The notes: a model not told the origin generated them from the sequence alone. Shown: positions 27,521 to 39,937, numbered from the stretch's first letter. The stretch: 64,000 nucleotides of DNA from Deinococcus radiotolerans (GCF_014647435.1 NZ_BMPE01000002.1:124001-188000), one strand, 5' to 3'. Translations and numbers: made by a program.

Positions 27521-28135
27521 TTACGTCTCGGCGTGCTCCTGCTCGCGCTTGCGACGAATGAACCACGCTGCGGCCGCCACCACCAGCACCCCCAGAATGA
27601 TCTTGCTCGCCGGACCCACGTACTCCTCTACCCGGTCGTAATGCTCACCCAGCAGGAACCCCGCCCCCGCCAGCACCGACGCCCACAACGCCGACCCGAT
27701 CGCGCTGAACAGCAGGAACTTCGGCATCGGCATCTCACTCATGCCCGCCGGCAGACTCAGCAGACTCCGGATCCCCGGCACCATCCGCCCGAACAGCACC
27801 GCCTTCGACCCATGCCGGTCAAACCAGTCATCCGCCTTCTTGATGTCCTTCCCGCTCAGCGTCAACCACTTCCCGTGCTTATCCGCCCACGCCACCAGCC
27901 GGTCCTCACCGAACGCCCGCCCCACGTAATACAGCGGCAGCGTCCCAATCACACTCCCCAGCGTCCCCATCAGGATCACCAGCACCAGATTCAAATCCCC
28001 ACGCGACGCCGCGAACCCCGCCGACGGCATGATCAACTCACTCGGAATCGGCGGAAACACGTTCTCCAACACCATCAACAGCAGGATCCCCACATACCCC
28101 ATGCTGTCCATCAAACTCTGCACCCACTCGGCCAT
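27521..28135 (-). CDS. DedA family membrane protein
   Basis: 204 residues. LENVFPPIPSELIMPSAGF is the conserved DedA entry, followed by GSVIGTLPLYYVGRAFG, the FGRMVPGIRSLLSLPAGMSEMP signature in two parts, and a final membrane helix with a basic tail. DedA proteins are thought to translocate phospholipid carriers such as undecaprenyl phosphate, affecting envelope stress and proton motive force. The start at 28135 (MAEWVQ) has a TAGGCT box seven bases upstream; the longer frame overlaps that promoter. Confidence 0.9.
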   Translation of the reverse strand: MAEWVQSLMDSMGYVGILLLMVLENVFPPIPSELIMPSAGFAASRGDLNLVLVILMGTLGSVIGTLPLYYVGRAFGEDRLVAWADKHGKWLTLSGKDIKKADDWFDRHGSKAVLFGRMVPGIRSLLSLPAGMSEMPMPKFLLFSAIGSALWASVLAGAGFLLGEHYDRVEEYVGPASKIILGVLVVAAAAWFIRRKREQEHAET

Positions 28136-28142
28136 ACCCCCG

Positions 28143-28148
28143 AGCCTA
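28143..28148 (-). promoter_or_regulatory. Leaderless -10 box for the DedA gene
   Basis: TAGGCT on the minus strand is separated by seven bases from the ATG at 28135. Confidence 0.5.
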
Positions 28149-28218
28149 CCGGGCCCCCCACAGCGCAAGCGTCCACCCAAAGTGAAGCCCACTTCACGCA
28201 CACCCCAAACCCCACCCC

Positions 28219-28224
28219 TACACT
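28219..28224 (+). promoter_or_regulatory. Leaderless -10 box for the HAD gene
   Basis: TACACT is followed by six bases and the ATG at 28231. Confidence 0.6.
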
Positions 28225-28230
28225 CAGCGC

Positions 28231-28881
28231 ATGACCATCCACGCCGTAATCTTCGACTTCGACGGCACCATCCTCGACACCGAAACCCCAGAATTCACCC
28301 ACTGGCAAGCCCTCTACCGCAGCCACAACCGTGAACTAAACCTCCAAGACTGGCAACGCGGCATCGGCACCTGGGACGCCTTCGACCCCTGGCTCGGCCT
28401 CCCCGACAGCGTCCAGCAGGACCGCCACGCCACCCACGAGCGCCTGCGCACCGACATCCACCAAGCCATCGAACACAGCGACCTGCGCCCCGGCGTCCGC
28501 GCCGTCCTCGACGCCATCCGACCCGCCGGGCTGCGCCTCGCCCTCGCCACCAGCAGCGACCGCGCCTGGGTCACCCGCTGGCTCCAACAGCACAGCCTGT
28601 ACGACCACTTCGAAACGCTCGCCACCCGCGACGACGTCACCCGCGTCAAACCCGACCCCGAGCTCTACACCCTCGCCGTCCACACCCTCGGTCTCAAACC
28701 CCACGAGTGCCTCGCCGTCGAAGACAGCCTCAACGGCGCCACCGCCGCCGCCGCCGCCGGACTCCACGTCGTCGTCGTCCCCAACGACGTCACCCGCACC
28801 CAGCCGTTCCTGCCCGAATGGGGCCGCGTGGACGGGTACGAAGGGGGGCTGGAAGCCCTGCTGGCGACCGTTCGGGACTGA
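28231..28881 (+). CDS. HAD superfamily hydrolase, beta-phosphoglucomutase-like
   Basis: 216-residue soluble phosphatase or phosphomutase. HAD motif I is FDFDGTILDTE, motif II is ALATSSDR, motif III is the Lys in RVKPDPELY, and motif IV is AVEDSLNGATAAAAAG. The four-helix cap between motifs I and II puts it in subfamily IA with beta-phosphoglucomutase, CbbY and YcjU. The exact substrate cannot be read. The last codons fade into the repeat region that begins right after the stop. Confidence 0.88.
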   Translation: MTIHAVIFDFDGTILDTETPEFTHWQALYRSHNRELNLQDWQRGIGTWDAFDPWLGLPDSVQQDRHATHERLRTDIHQAIEHSDLRPGVRAVLDAIRPAGLRLALATSSDRAWVTRWLQQHSLYDHFETLATRDDVTRVKPDPELYTLAVHTLGLKPHECLAVEDSLNGATAAAAAGLHVVVVPNDVTRTQPFLPEWGRVDGYEGGLEALLATVRD

Positions 28882-28891
28882 CGCATCGGGG

Positions 28892-29405
<514 letters not shown>

Positions 29406-29445
29406 CATTCCGTTCAATTTCTGATTGAAATAGCCGATCAGTCCG

Positions 29446-30849
29446 TCAGATGTCCTCACTCCCGGTGTCCATGCGGACCACGCGCGGCTGGAAGCTGGCG
29501 ATGACGTTCACGAGGTCGTCCTGGCGGGCGATGACGTCCTGAATGCGTTTGTAGGCCTGGGGGGCTTCGTCGATGCCGCCGCCGATGAGGGTGACGCCGC
29601 GGGTGGTGAGGTACGCCTGGACGTCTTTCTTGTTGAGGCTGCCGATGGCGGCTTTGCGGCCGAGTTGGCGGCCGGCGCCGTGGCTGGCGCTGGCGAGGGC
29701 GCCGGGGTGGCCGAGGCCGCGGATGACGTAGCCGGGGTCGGCCATGCTGCCGGGGATGAGGCCGAGTTGGCCCTGGGCGGCTGGGGTGGCGCCTTTGCGG
29801 TGCACGATGAGTTCCTGATCGCCGACCTGTTGTTTCCAGGCGAGGTTGTGGCTGTTGCTGACCTGCACGAGGGGGGTGACGTTCAGGGCGCGGGCGAGGC
29901 GGGCGTGGATGAGGTCGTGGTTGGCGAGGGCGTAGCGGCCGGCGAGGGTCATGGCCTGCCAGTACGCCTGTCCGTCCTCGTGGTCGAGGGGGAGCCACGC
30001 GAGTTTTTTCGCTTCGGGGGCGAGGGTGGGGTGGTGGCGTTCGGCGAGGGCGGTGAAGTGCCCGGCGACCTGCGCGCCGAAGCCGCGGCTGCCGCTGTGG
30101 GAGAGGACGGCGAGGTACTCGCCGGGGTCCAGGCCGAGGTCGGCGTGGGGGAAGGTGAGGGTGCCGAATTCGACGAAGTGGTTGCCGCTGCCGCTCGTGC
30201 CGATCTGCGTGGCGGCCTTGTCGAACAGGTGGCGGAGGATGGGCTGGTCGCGCCAGGTGTCTTCGTGGAGGACGTCGTGGTCCTGGCGGTCGCGTTTGTC
30301 GAAGGCGACGCCCGCGCCGAAGCGGGTGTGCTTGAGCAGGAGGGTGGTGGCCTCGTCGGTGCGCAGCGCGTTCGCCTGGATGGGGAGGACGGAGAGCATC
30401 ATGGAGCAGCCGATGTCCACGCCGACGCCGTAGGGGATGACAGCATTCTCGGTGGCGAGGACACCGCCGATGGGGAGGCCGTAGCCGACGTGCGCGTCGG
30501 GCATGAGGGCTCCGGCGCGGCTGATGGGGAGGCGCATGGCGACGTCCATCTGGCGGTGCGCGCCGGGGTCGATCAGGTCTGCGCCCCAGGTGGGGTAGGG
30601 GAGGGGCTGGGCGCGCAGTTCGCTGCCTTTGCGGGCGTCGAGGATGGCCTGCTGCGCGAGGAGTTCGGCGGCGAGTGGGGCGTACACGCCGCCCGCGGCG
30701 TACGCGGCGGGGCTCTGCTGCACGGCGCGCAGTTCGCTGAGGATGTCGTCGCGGCTCAGGCCGGCGGTTTCACGGGTGGCGGCGGCGGTCTGGGCGAGGG
30801 CGATGGCTTTCTTTTCCAGGCCGAGTTTCACGAGGTGTTTGCCGTTCAT
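29446..30849 (-). CDS. rtcB: RNA-splicing ligase RtcB
   Basis: 467-residue GTP- and Mn-dependent RNA ligase that joins 2',3'-cyclic phosphate or 3'-phosphate to 5'-OH ends in tRNA and RNA repair. Metal and active-site blocks are VGVDIGCSM, GTSGSGNHFVEFG, SHSGSRGFG, SNSHNLAWKQQ, HRKGATPAAQGQLGLIPGSM and the guanylation region SASHGAGRQLGR. The C terminus ends in VRMDTGSEDI. The start at 30849 (MNGKHLVKLG) is preceded by a purine-rich stretch. A 39-codon ORF with a strong ribosome site ends 13 bases upstream. RNA repair fits the radiation biology of the genus. No archease or rtcA is adjacent. Confidence 0.95.
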   Translation of the reverse strand: MNGKHLVKLGLEKKAIALAQTAAATRETAGLSRDDILSELRAVQQSPAAYAAGGVYAPLAAELLAQQAILDARKGSELRAQPLPYPTWGADLIDPGAHRQMDVAMRLPISRAGALMPDAHVGYGLPIGGVLATENAVIPYGVGVDIGCSMMLSVLPIQANALRTDEATTLLLKHTRFGAGVAFDKRDRQDHDVLHEDTWRDQPILRHLFDKAATQIGTSGSGNHFVEFGTLTFPHADLGLDPGEYLAVLSHSGSRGFGAQVAGHFTALAERHHPTLAPEAKKLAWLPLDHEDGQAYWQAMTLAGRYALANHDLIHARLARALNVTPLVQVSNSHNLAWKQQVGDQELIVHRKGATPAAQGQLGLIPGSMADPGYVIRGLGHPGALASASHGAGRQLGRKAAIGSLNKKDVQAYLTTRGVTLIGGGIDEAPQAYKRIQDVIARQDDLVNVIASFQPRVVRMDTGSEDI

Positions 30850-30862
30850 GGGGTCTCTCTCT

Positions 30863-30982
30863 TCAGGGGGGTGGGGAGGCGACTGAGCCTCGGGCGGTGG
30901 GTGTCCGGTCGCCGGGATTGCCGTCTGGGGCGTCGGGCGTGCTGGGTGTGGTGGGGGCTGAGCTGGGGGTACCTGCGGGCAT
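30863..30982 (-). CDS. 39-residue upstream ORF before rtcB
   Basis: Starts with ATG at 30982 right behind an excellent ribosome site, AAAGGAGG with a five-base gap, and ends 13 bases before the rtcB start. The product is low complexity: Pro, Thr, Ser, Ala, Gly and Asp, no hydrophobic stretch and no known family (MPAGTPSSAP to SVASPPP). The strong ribosome site contrasts with the weak one of rtcB, so it could be a leader peptide whose translation opens or limits rtcB. It may also be a small protein in its own right. Confidence 0.5.
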   Translation of the reverse strand: MPAGTPSSAPTTPSTPDAPDGNPGDRTPTARGSVASPPP

Positions 30983-31068
30983 GGTCGCCTCCTTTCCCTG
31001 CGTGGGTCGTGGTGAGTCTGACCTGCGGGTGTGGGTGCGGGCATCCGCGCAGTGGCGTAGGCCAGTGC

Positions 31069-31740
31069 CTACTCCAGCGGGCCCGGGTCGAATCGGATGT
31101 GGTCGGGGATCAGCTGCCTGCCCTGCGCGCGGTACGTCAGGACGAGCCGGCCGGTGAACGCCCAGGCGCGCTGCACCTCGACCAGGGCGGTCAGGTGGCC
31201 GTCCTGCACCGTCCAGCGCACCTGATGGCCGATGCGGGCGGGTTCGGTGTGGGGAACGCCGGGGAGCGCGGGGAGTTTCACGCTGCGGTCCGGCAGGGTC
31301 AGGCTGTGCGTGCTGAGGCGGACGTGGGCGCGCAGGTAGGGCACGGGCGGCGTGACCGGCCACTCGCGCAGGTCGGGCAGGCTCAGCACGTGGGCGTCGA
31401 ACACGGCCACGCCGGTGCCCTCGTCGGTCATTAGGGTCACGAGAACTTCTGGGTGTCGGTCGCCGCTGAGGTCCGTGACGGTCAGGCCGGGCCAGAAGGT
31501 GGGGTTGCTGATGCTCCGCCATGCCGGGAAGGTGCGCGTGACCGGTCCGGCGGTGACGCGCAGCCCCTGGAAATCCTGGGTGGTCACGGCGCTCAGGGTG
31601 CGCAGGGTCACGTCCGGGCTCACGTGCCGCGCGATGACCGTTCCGGCAGGCTTGCCGCCCGTGGGCGTGGGGACGGGCACCTGGGCGGCCTGCGCGGGCA
31701 GCAGGAGCAGGGTGGCGAGCAGCGGACAGCAGCGGCGCAT
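31069..31740 (-). CDS. Secreted protein of unknown function with VCBS-like segment
   Basis: 223 residues. A signal peptide (MRRCCPLLATLLLLPAQAAQ) leads into a beta-rich region. GLTVTDLSGDRHPEVLVTLM resembles FG-GAP/VCBS repeats that bind calcium (DxxGDxxPE). I do not recognise a full-length family. It is the last gene of a minus-strand run after a related secreted protein with the same DVTGDGTPE-type motif. A GTAGGC/GCCTAC hairpin at 31057-31072 overlaps its stop. Confidence 0.6.
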   Translation of the reverse strand: MRRCCPLLATLLLLPAQAAQVPVPTPTGGKPAGTVIARHVSPDVTLRTLSAVTTQDFQGLRVTAGPVTRTFPAWRSISNPTFWPGLTVTDLSGDRHPEVLVTLMTDEGTGVAVFDAHVLSLPDLREWPVTPPVPYLRAHVRLSTHSLTLPDRSVKLPALPGVPHTEPARIGHQVRWTVQDGHLTALVEVQRAWAFTGRLVLTYRAQGRQLIPDHIRFDPGPLE

Positions 31741-31764
31741 GCCTCATCATGCCGGGTCCGCGGC

Positions 31765-32343
31765 TCAGCGGACGGCGGCGCGGCCCTGCGCGTCGGGCTG
31801 CACGGTGCGGGCGGTGGTGGGCACGCGGCGGTCGAGGCGGAAGCCGAAGCCGGTCCAGTGCCACAGGCTCAGGGCGTGGGCGGGCGCGCCGGGGGTGGCG
31901 TACGTGGTTTCCAGCGTGGCGAGCGTGCGGCCGGGCAGCACGGTCAGCGCCGTGACCGGCTGGAACAGGGCGCTGCCCACCCAGACCTCCCGGTACCGGC
32001 CGCCGCCCAGGGGGCGCAGCACGGCCACGTGGCTGCTGCGGCCGCGCGCGTCGCGGTTGCCCTGGATGGGCGTGGGGCGCGCGTTCCACTGGGCGGTGCG
32101 CCAGTCCCGCCAGGGGCGCCACACGGCCAGCACGCACTCGGGGGTGCCGTCGCCGGTCACGTCCGCCAGGACGCTGCTGCGCACCTGCCAGGTCGGGGGC
32201 AGGCTCAGGGCGGGGCAGGGGGGCGGGGCGTGCAGGGCGGGGCTGGGCGTCCACGCGCCCGCCGGGGTGAGGCTGCGCCAGGGCAGGGCGCCGCCGCCCG
32301 CCAGAGCGCCGCCCAGCAGGAACGGCACGATCAGGCGTTTCAC
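31765..32343 (-). CDS. Secreted protein with FG-GAP-like motif, paralogous in style to the next gene
   Basis: 192 residues. A GTG start at 32343 overlaps the CapA-like gene stop (GTGA). The N terminus VKRLIVPFLLGGALAGGGAL is a signal peptide. VLADVTGDGTPECVLAVW is an FG-GAP-type calcium loop, and the rest is beta-rich with many Trp and Arg (VLRPLGGGRYREVWVGSAL). The function is unknown. The two short secreted proteins and the CapA-like and DUF3160 genes form one coupled cluster, which suggests a shared cell-surface role. Confidence 0.6.
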   Translation of the reverse strand: MKRLIVPFLLGGALAGGGALPWRSLTPAGAWTPSPALHAPPPCPALSLPPTWQVRSSVLADVTGDGTPECVLAVWRPWRDWRTAQWNARPTPIQGNRDARGRSSHVAVLRPLGGGRYREVWVGSALFQPVTALTVLPGRTLATLETTYATPGAPAHALSLWHWTGFGFRLDRRVPTTARTVQPDAQGRAAVR

Positions 32344-33233
32344 GGGGCCTCCGGGCAGGCGGGGAGGCCCAGGCGGGCCAGTGCCTGGGATCGCAGGGGG
32401 CCCGTCGCCGGGGTCACGTGGCCCGCGCGGGTGCGGGTGGGGGCCGCGCAGGCGCCCGCCATGTCCGGCAGGGGCACGCGCACCACCGCGCCCAGCTGCG
32501 CCGCCGGGAACGGCTGGTCGAACAGCAGGTTCCCCAGGCTGTACAGCACCAGGGCCGGGCCGCGCGGGCCTGCCAGGACCTCGTGGCCCTGGAGGACGTG
32601 CGGGCCACTCCCGGCGATCACGGTGGCTCCGGCCACCACCAGGGCGCGGGCCTGGGTGCGCTGCCGGGCGGTGGTCAGGCCGTACTCCTCGCCCCAGTGG
32701 GCCAGGATGATCACGGCGTCCGCCTGCCGCGCCGCTGCGCGCACCACGGCCAGGGGAAGGGGCGTGCGGCCGTCGTCCAGCCACGCGAGCAGCGCGACCC
32801 GGATGCCCCGGACCTCGGTGAAGCTGGATGAGGCCGTGACGGGTGTGAGGCCCGCGCGGGTCAGCGCCGCCTGCGACTGAGCCTGGCCACGTGTGCCGGC
32901 GTCCAGGCTGTGGTTGTTCACCACGCCCAGGTGCGTCAGGGAGGACAGGGCGGCCACCGCGCGGGTCGGGGCGCGCAGGTCGATGCCCGCCGTGACGCGC
33001 GGCGCGTCCGTCAGGGGCGATTCCAGGTTGGCCACGGCGAGGTCCGCGCGCAGCAGAGGCGCCAGGGCTCGCAGGGTGGCGGGCCAGTCGGCCGCGTGTG
33101 CCTGCGCCACGCCCCGGGCGAGACTCAGGTCGCCGCCCAGCGCCAGGGTCACGGGACCCCGGTGCACGGGGGCCTCCCGCCCGCCCGAGGTGAGCAGCAG
33201 GCCCGCCAGCAGGGCGCCCAGGGTCTGCCTCAC
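32340..33233 (-). CDS. CapA family protein (PGA_cap, metallophosphatase-like)
   Basis: 297 residues. A signal-like N terminus (VRQTLGALLAGLLLTSGG) is followed by the CapA domain: LALGGDLSLARGV, VANLESPLTD, GVVNNHSLDAG, ILAHWGEEY, AGSGPHVLQGHE and LYSLGNLLFDQ. These are the metal and substrate motifs of the calcineurin-like CapA/PgsA fold, linked to poly-gamma-glutamate capsule formation in Bacillus; many members act on other envelope polymers. No capB or capC is nearby, so capsule synthesis itself is not supported. Both ends overlap neighbours by four bases. Confidence 0.82.
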   Translation of the reverse strand: MRQTLGALLAGLLLTSGGREAPVHRGPVTLALGGDLSLARGVAQAHAADWPATLRALAPLLRADLAVANLESPLTDAPRVTAGIDLRAPTRAVAALSSLTHLGVVNNHSLDAGTRGQAQSQAALTRAGLTPVTASSSFTEVRGIRVALLAWLDDGRTPLPLAVVRAAARQADAVIILAHWGEEYGLTTARQRTQARALVVAGATVIAGSGPHVLQGHEVLAGPRGPALVLYSLGNLLFDQPFPAAQLGAVVRVPLPDMAGACAAPTRTRAGHVTPATGPLRSQALARLGLPACPEAP

Positions 33234-35275
33234 TTCACCAGCACGCCGTCCAGCCAGGGGTGCGCGGGCGGCAGTTTCCCCTGGCGCAGCTGCGCGCGCC
33301 ACGCCTCGTCCGTCAGGCGGCCCGGGGCCGGCACCGTGAACTCGTACTGCGAGTACACGCCGCCCCGCGCGACCTGCAGGCCGCCGCGGCCGTCGGGCAC
33401 GACCGCGTACAGCTCGTGAATGAAGCCCGTGCCCTCCTCCAGCGCCACGAGGGTGCCGGTGGTGTCAACGGCCGTGGCGACGTCCGCGACGACGGCGGCC
33501 ATGGCGTCCTCGTCGAACTGGCTGGGGTTCTCGCCGTTCTCGGGGTCGGCGCTGGCCATCTTTATCTGCTCCAGCCACCCGCCGAAGTAGTGGATCTGAT
33601 CGTATTCCTCGGGGGTCAGGGGCGTCCCGGCCAGTTCCTTGGTGGTGGCGCGGCTCAGGAGGCTCAGCATGTCGCGCAGCGAGTCGAGGTTCGTAGCGGT
33701 GCGCTCGGACAGCACCCCCTGGTCCTTCAGGCCACGGCGGGTCAGGGCCTCCAGCGTCTGAAGGCGCGCCCAGAGGGCCGGGTTGGTTTCCACGTACCCG
33801 CGTGGCGCCTGCGGTTCCTCCCCGCCGCCCAGTTCGGCCATGGTCTGCTTGGCGTACAGGATGGTGTCGTGGCGCAGTTCCGTCCAGGAGCCCAGTGCGG
33901 TGAGCATCTCCTTGCGGGTCCAGGCGGGCGTGCGCATGAACGCCGGGTAGCGCGCGTCGCGCGGGTCGGGTTTCGCGAGGGCCTGCAGGGCGTACAGCCA
34001 GCCGGAGTAGACGTTCGCGGTCCAGTCGGCGGGTTTCAGCGCGGCGAAGTTCGTGCGGAGTCTGCCCATGTTCGTCTCGTAGTTCGCGTACCGGCCCTGC
34101 CCGCTGCGGCGCAGTTCGTTCAGGGCAGCGTCACTGCCCAGCACGGCCAGCAGGTCCAGGCCGCTGGGCAGCAGGCGCGGCTGCTGGTCGGTGCCGACCT
34201 CGCGGTGCACGAGGCGCTGGAAGGCCGCGCCGTCCAGCGTAAAGCGCTGCCCCATCAGGCGGAAACCCAGGGTCTGCGCCTCACGCGCCTCGCGGCCCTC
34301 ACCGGGCTGGGCGACGACCACGGCGCTGTTCACCTGCGGGGGCGGCAGGCGGCGCAGCTGGGCCTGGAAGGCCTTCAGGGTGGCCGGGTCCGCCAGGCGG
34401 CGCACCTGCCCGCCCGCCGCGACCTTCAGCGCGTCCGCGTACTGCCGGTAGTTCAGGTCGTCGCTGCGCCCGACCAGCAGCGCGGTCGGGTCGTACACGC
34501 GCGCCCACAGCTTCTGCGCCTCGGCGTTCGCGCCCATCAGCGAGGTCAGCAGGCCCGCCACGCGCGTCTCGCTGTCCTTGTCCACGCGCAGGTTCATGCG
34601 GCCCAGCCACATCATGGTCCGGAAGTAGCGTCTCAGCGCCTCACTCTTTGTGTAGTGCCCGCGCGGCACGTACTGCGAGTAGTCCTCCATCAGCTCGGTG
34701 CTGCTGAAGATGGGGGACGCAGCGATGCCCTGGTGCGCGTCGATCAGTTTCAGTTCCGCCGCCACCAGACCCGCCACCTCGGCGGGTGGCTTCACGACCG
34801 GGTCGGCGAGTGTCTGCGCGACGGCCAGGTACGCCAGCGCCCGCCGCGCGTCGGCTTCCAGCGGCGTGCCCTTCAGCGCTGCGAGCTGCCGCCGCGAGTC
34901 CGCGACCAGCAGCGCGGTCAGGCGGCGCGCGGCGGGCGCCAGGGACTCGCGTTCCAGGTCGCGCAGCAGCTTGTCGAAGATCAGGTGGTACACGTGCAGC
35001 GTGGCGTCCGACGTGACGAACACCGGCTGGTTCGCGTAGCGGGTCGCCTCGTACACCGCGTCGAACTGCCGCCACGGCGCGGGCGTGATCACGAACCCGT
35101 TGCGGGACAGCGCTGAGCGCTGCGCGGCGTTCAGCGCATGCAGGTCCAGCTCGGCGCTCCCGGTCACCAGCGGGGACTTCAGGGAGCTCAGGTTCACGGG
35201 CAGCGAGTACGGCGTGGGGGCGGCCAGGGCGTGGCCCAGCAGGGCCAGGGTCAGGACGCAGAGGGACGGGCGCAT
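33230..35275 (-). CDS. DUF3160 secreted protein
   Basis: 681 residues with a signal peptide ending near GHALAAP. The family signature is FVITPAPWRQFDAVYE then RYANQPVFVTSDATLHVYHLI (read in two parts), and later TELRHDTILYAKQTMAELGGG and the C-terminal FIHELYAVVPDGRGG. Members are large, mostly helical extracytoplasmic proteins of unknown activity. It heads a coupled minus-strand cluster with the CapA-like and two FG-GAP-like genes. A TATCAC box six bases upstream of the ATG is a possible leaderless -10. Confidence 0.85.
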   Translation of the reverse strand: MRPSLCVLTLALLGHALAAPTPYSLPVNLSSLKSPLVTGSAELDLHALNAAQRSALSRNGFVITPAPWRQFDAVYEATRYANQPVFVTSDATLHVYHLIFDKLLRDLERESLAPAARRLTALLVADSRRQLAALKGTPLEADARRALAYLAVAQTLADPVVKPPAEVAGLVAAELKLIDAHQGIAASPIFSSTELMEDYSQYVPRGHYTKSEALRRYFRTMMWLGRMNLRVDKDSETRVAGLLTSLMGANAEAQKLWARVYDPTALLVGRSDDLNYRQYADALKVAAGGQVRRLADPATLKAFQAQLRRLPPPQVNSAVVVAQPGEGREAREAQTLGFRLMGQRFTLDGAAFQRLVHREVGTDQQPRLLPSGLDLLAVLGSDAALNELRRSGQGRYANYETNMGRLRTNFAALKPADWTANVYSGWLYALQALAKPDPRDARYPAFMRTPAWTRKEMLTALGSWTELRHDTILYAKQTMAELGGGEEPQAPRGYVETNPALWARLQTLEALTRRGLKDQGVLSERTATNLDSLRDMLSLLSRATTKELAGTPLTPEEYDQIHYFGGWLEQIKMASADPENGENPSQFDEDAMAAVVADVATAVDTTGTLVALEEGTGFIHELYAVVPDGRGGLQVARGGVYSQYEFTVPAPGRLTDEAWRAQLRQGKLPPAHPWLDGVLVK

Positions 35276-35307
35276 GTTGCCGTGATACCACGCCGCTGCC
35301 CGCCCGG

Positions 35308-36777
<1,470 letters not shown>

Positions 36778-36783
36778 GCGGGG

Positions 36784-36789
36784 ATCATA
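36784..36789 (-). promoter_or_regulatory. Leaderless -10 box for murE
   Basis: TATGAT on the minus strand is separated by six bases from the ATG at 36777. It is the best match to consensus among the leaderless boxes here. Confidence 0.65.
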
Positions 36790-36809
36790 GCGGCCCCCCG
36801 CCGGGCCCT

Positions 36810-37448
36810 TCAGCGCTGCCGGGTGTACAGACCGCCGAAGGTGACGTTCAGGCCGCCGCACGCGCCGTTGTCCTGCGCGACCAGCCACGGCCCGACCGGC
36901 CACAGGCTCAGCGTGCAGCCGTCCACCGCGTACCGCCACGCGTCACCCTGGCGGGCCACCGGACCGCCCAGTTCACCGGTGTTCACGCTGCCGCCCGCGG
37001 TGGGGGCCGTGGCGTTGCCGCTCACGGTCCACGCTCCGGCGGCCGTTTTCGTGACGTTCAGCTGAGCGCGCTCGGCCGCCCAGGTGCCGCTCAGGGCGGG
37101 GCTGGTGGGCAGGTTCCGCATCAGCATGGTGTTCAGGTAACCGCCCACCCCGGTGGGCGCGCCGCCCTTCACGAAGTAGCTGCAGCGTCGCCCGTTCACG
37201 GCGGGGCCCTGAAGCAGCAGGTCATCCTTGACCACGTACGCCCGGCCGGGTTTGCCGGTCACGTCGGTGAACACGGCTCGGCTGACCGTCACGCGCGCGG
37301 CGCGCAGGTCCGCCGGGTTCAGGGTGCGCCACTCGGGGCAGCCCATCAGCAGGTCGGGGGTGGGGGCCGTCTGGGCGTGGCCAGCACTGCTCAGGGCAGC
37401 GCCGATGACAAGGGCCAGGAACGCGGGGGCACGCAGGGGAAGGCACAT
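36810..37448 (-). CDS. Secreted protein, unknown function
   Basis: 212 residues with a signal peptide cut near SSAGHAQTA. The mature part has cysteines in LLMGCPEW, GRRCSYFV, DGCTLSLW and NGACGGLN, which could form two disulfides, and two beta-rich halves. The C-terminal VGPWLVAQDNGACGGLNVTF looks like the small secreted beta-barrel domains found in lysozyme-inhibitor-like proteins, but I cannot assign a family. The start is backed by a TAGCCT box at 37455-37460, six bases upstream. Confidence 0.65.
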   Translation of the reverse strand: MCLPLRAPAFLALVIGAALSSAGHAQTAPTPDLLMGCPEWRTLNPADLRAARVTVSRAVFTDVTGKPGRAYVVKDDLLLQGPAVNGRRCSYFVKGGAPTGVGGYLNTMLMRNLPTSPALSGTWAAERAQLNVTKTAAGAWTVSGNATAPTAGGSVNTGELGGPVARQGDAWRYAVDGCTLSLWPVGPWLVAQDNGACGGLNVTFGGLYTRQR

Positions 37449-37454
37449 GCGGGC

Positions 37455-37460
37455 AGGCTA
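37455..37460 (-). promoter_or_regulatory. Leaderless -10 box for the secreted protein gene
   Basis: TAGCCT on the minus strand is six bases from the ATG at 37448. Confidence 0.45.
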
Positions 37461-37518
37461 ACGAGTGGCCGCGCCGCGCGCTGCCTCATCTGACCGGGCG
37501 CCGATCTGGCGCGGGAGT

Positions 37519-38141
<623 letters not shown>

Positions 38142-38142
<1 letters not shown>

Positions 38143-38753
38143 CAGTCGGCAGCCTGACCGGCGCGCAGGGCCTCGTCCACGCGGCTGAGGATCTGCTGCT
38201 CGTGCTCGGCGTTGTTCACGAAGTCGATACCGGCGGCGTCAATGATCAGGTGCGGGTGCGGGTACGTGCGGAAGTACTCGTCGTAGCGCTGCGTGAGGTC
38301 CGCGAGGTACGCGGCCTGCATGTCCTGCTCGAAGGGCCGCCCGCGCAGCGCGATGCGGCGCAGCAGTTCATCCGTGTCGGCGCGCAGGTACACCACGAGG
38401 TCCGGGGTGGGCAGGCGCGGGGACAGGTGCGAGTACAGGTCCTCGTACAGCGCGAACTCCGCGTCGCGCAGGTTCATGGACGCGAAGATGAAGTCCTTGT
38501 CGAACAGGTAGTCGCTGACGACGCTGCCCGCGTACAGGCCCGGCTGCCACAGCGCCGAGAGCTGCTTGAAGCGCGACAGCAGGAAGAACGCCTGCACCTG
38601 AAAGGCGTAGGCGTCCGGCTGGCGGTAGAAGTTCGCCAGGAAGGGATTTTCCTCGACGATCTCCAGGTTCAGTTCGGCGCCGTGCCGCGCGGCGAGGCGC
38701 CGGGCGAGGCTTGTTTTCCCGACCCCGATGGGCCCTTCGACGACAACGTACAT
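38142..38753 (-). CDS. Deoxynucleoside kinase (first of a pair)
   Basis: 203 residues, homologous to its downstream neighbour. P-loop VEGPIGVGKTS, substrate-binding EENPFLANFYRQP, DRx-equivalent VVSDYLFDKDFIFA, and lid RRIALRGRPFEQDMQ. The SDYLFDK form differs from QDRTVFED in the partner, in line with different substrate choice. The start at 38753 (MYVVVEGP) begins right before the P-loop strand; a TATGCT box lies ten bases upstream at 38764-38769. The pair provides dNTP precursors, useful for repair synthesis. Confidence 0.88.
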
Positions 38754-38847
38754 GACAGCCCTGAGCATAGCGCCCCCCGCGAGTCTCAAGGGTGGATGAA
38801 CGCCTTGACACCCGCGGGGGGGAGGGGAACGGGGTCAGGGAGAGCCG

Positions 38848-39021
38848 CTACTCGCCGTCCTCTTTCTTCTTGTCTTTCAGCCGTCCGGCTTCCTTCGCGG
38901 CGCGGGTCAGGAGGTACTCGATCTGGGCGTTCACGCTGCGCAGGTCGTCCGCGGCCCAGCGTTCCAGCGCGGCGTACAGCTCCGGGCTGATGCGCAGGGG
39001 GAAGTTCTTGCGCGGGGCCAT
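38848..39021 (-). CDS. Arc-type ribbon-helix-helix DNA-binding protein
   Basis: 57 residues, easily missed because of its size. The sequence runs [20 protein letters not shown], then [20 protein letters not shown] and a lysine-rich tail. This is a complete Arc/MetJ-type RHH fold: one beta strand (KNFPLRI) and two helices, with the Arc-like [10 protein letters not shown] pattern. RHH proteins bind operators as dimers of dimers. It starts four bases after the SPFH gene and is the last gene of that operon. Pairing of SPFH and Arc-like genes recurs in other genomes to my knowledge. It may bind the palindrome at 39971-39986. Confidence 0.85.
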   Translation of the reverse strand: MAPRKNFPLRISPELYAALERWAADDLRSVNAQIEYLLTRAAKEAGRLKDKKKEDGE

Positions 39022-39025
39022 ACGG

Positions 39026-39937
<912 letters not shown>

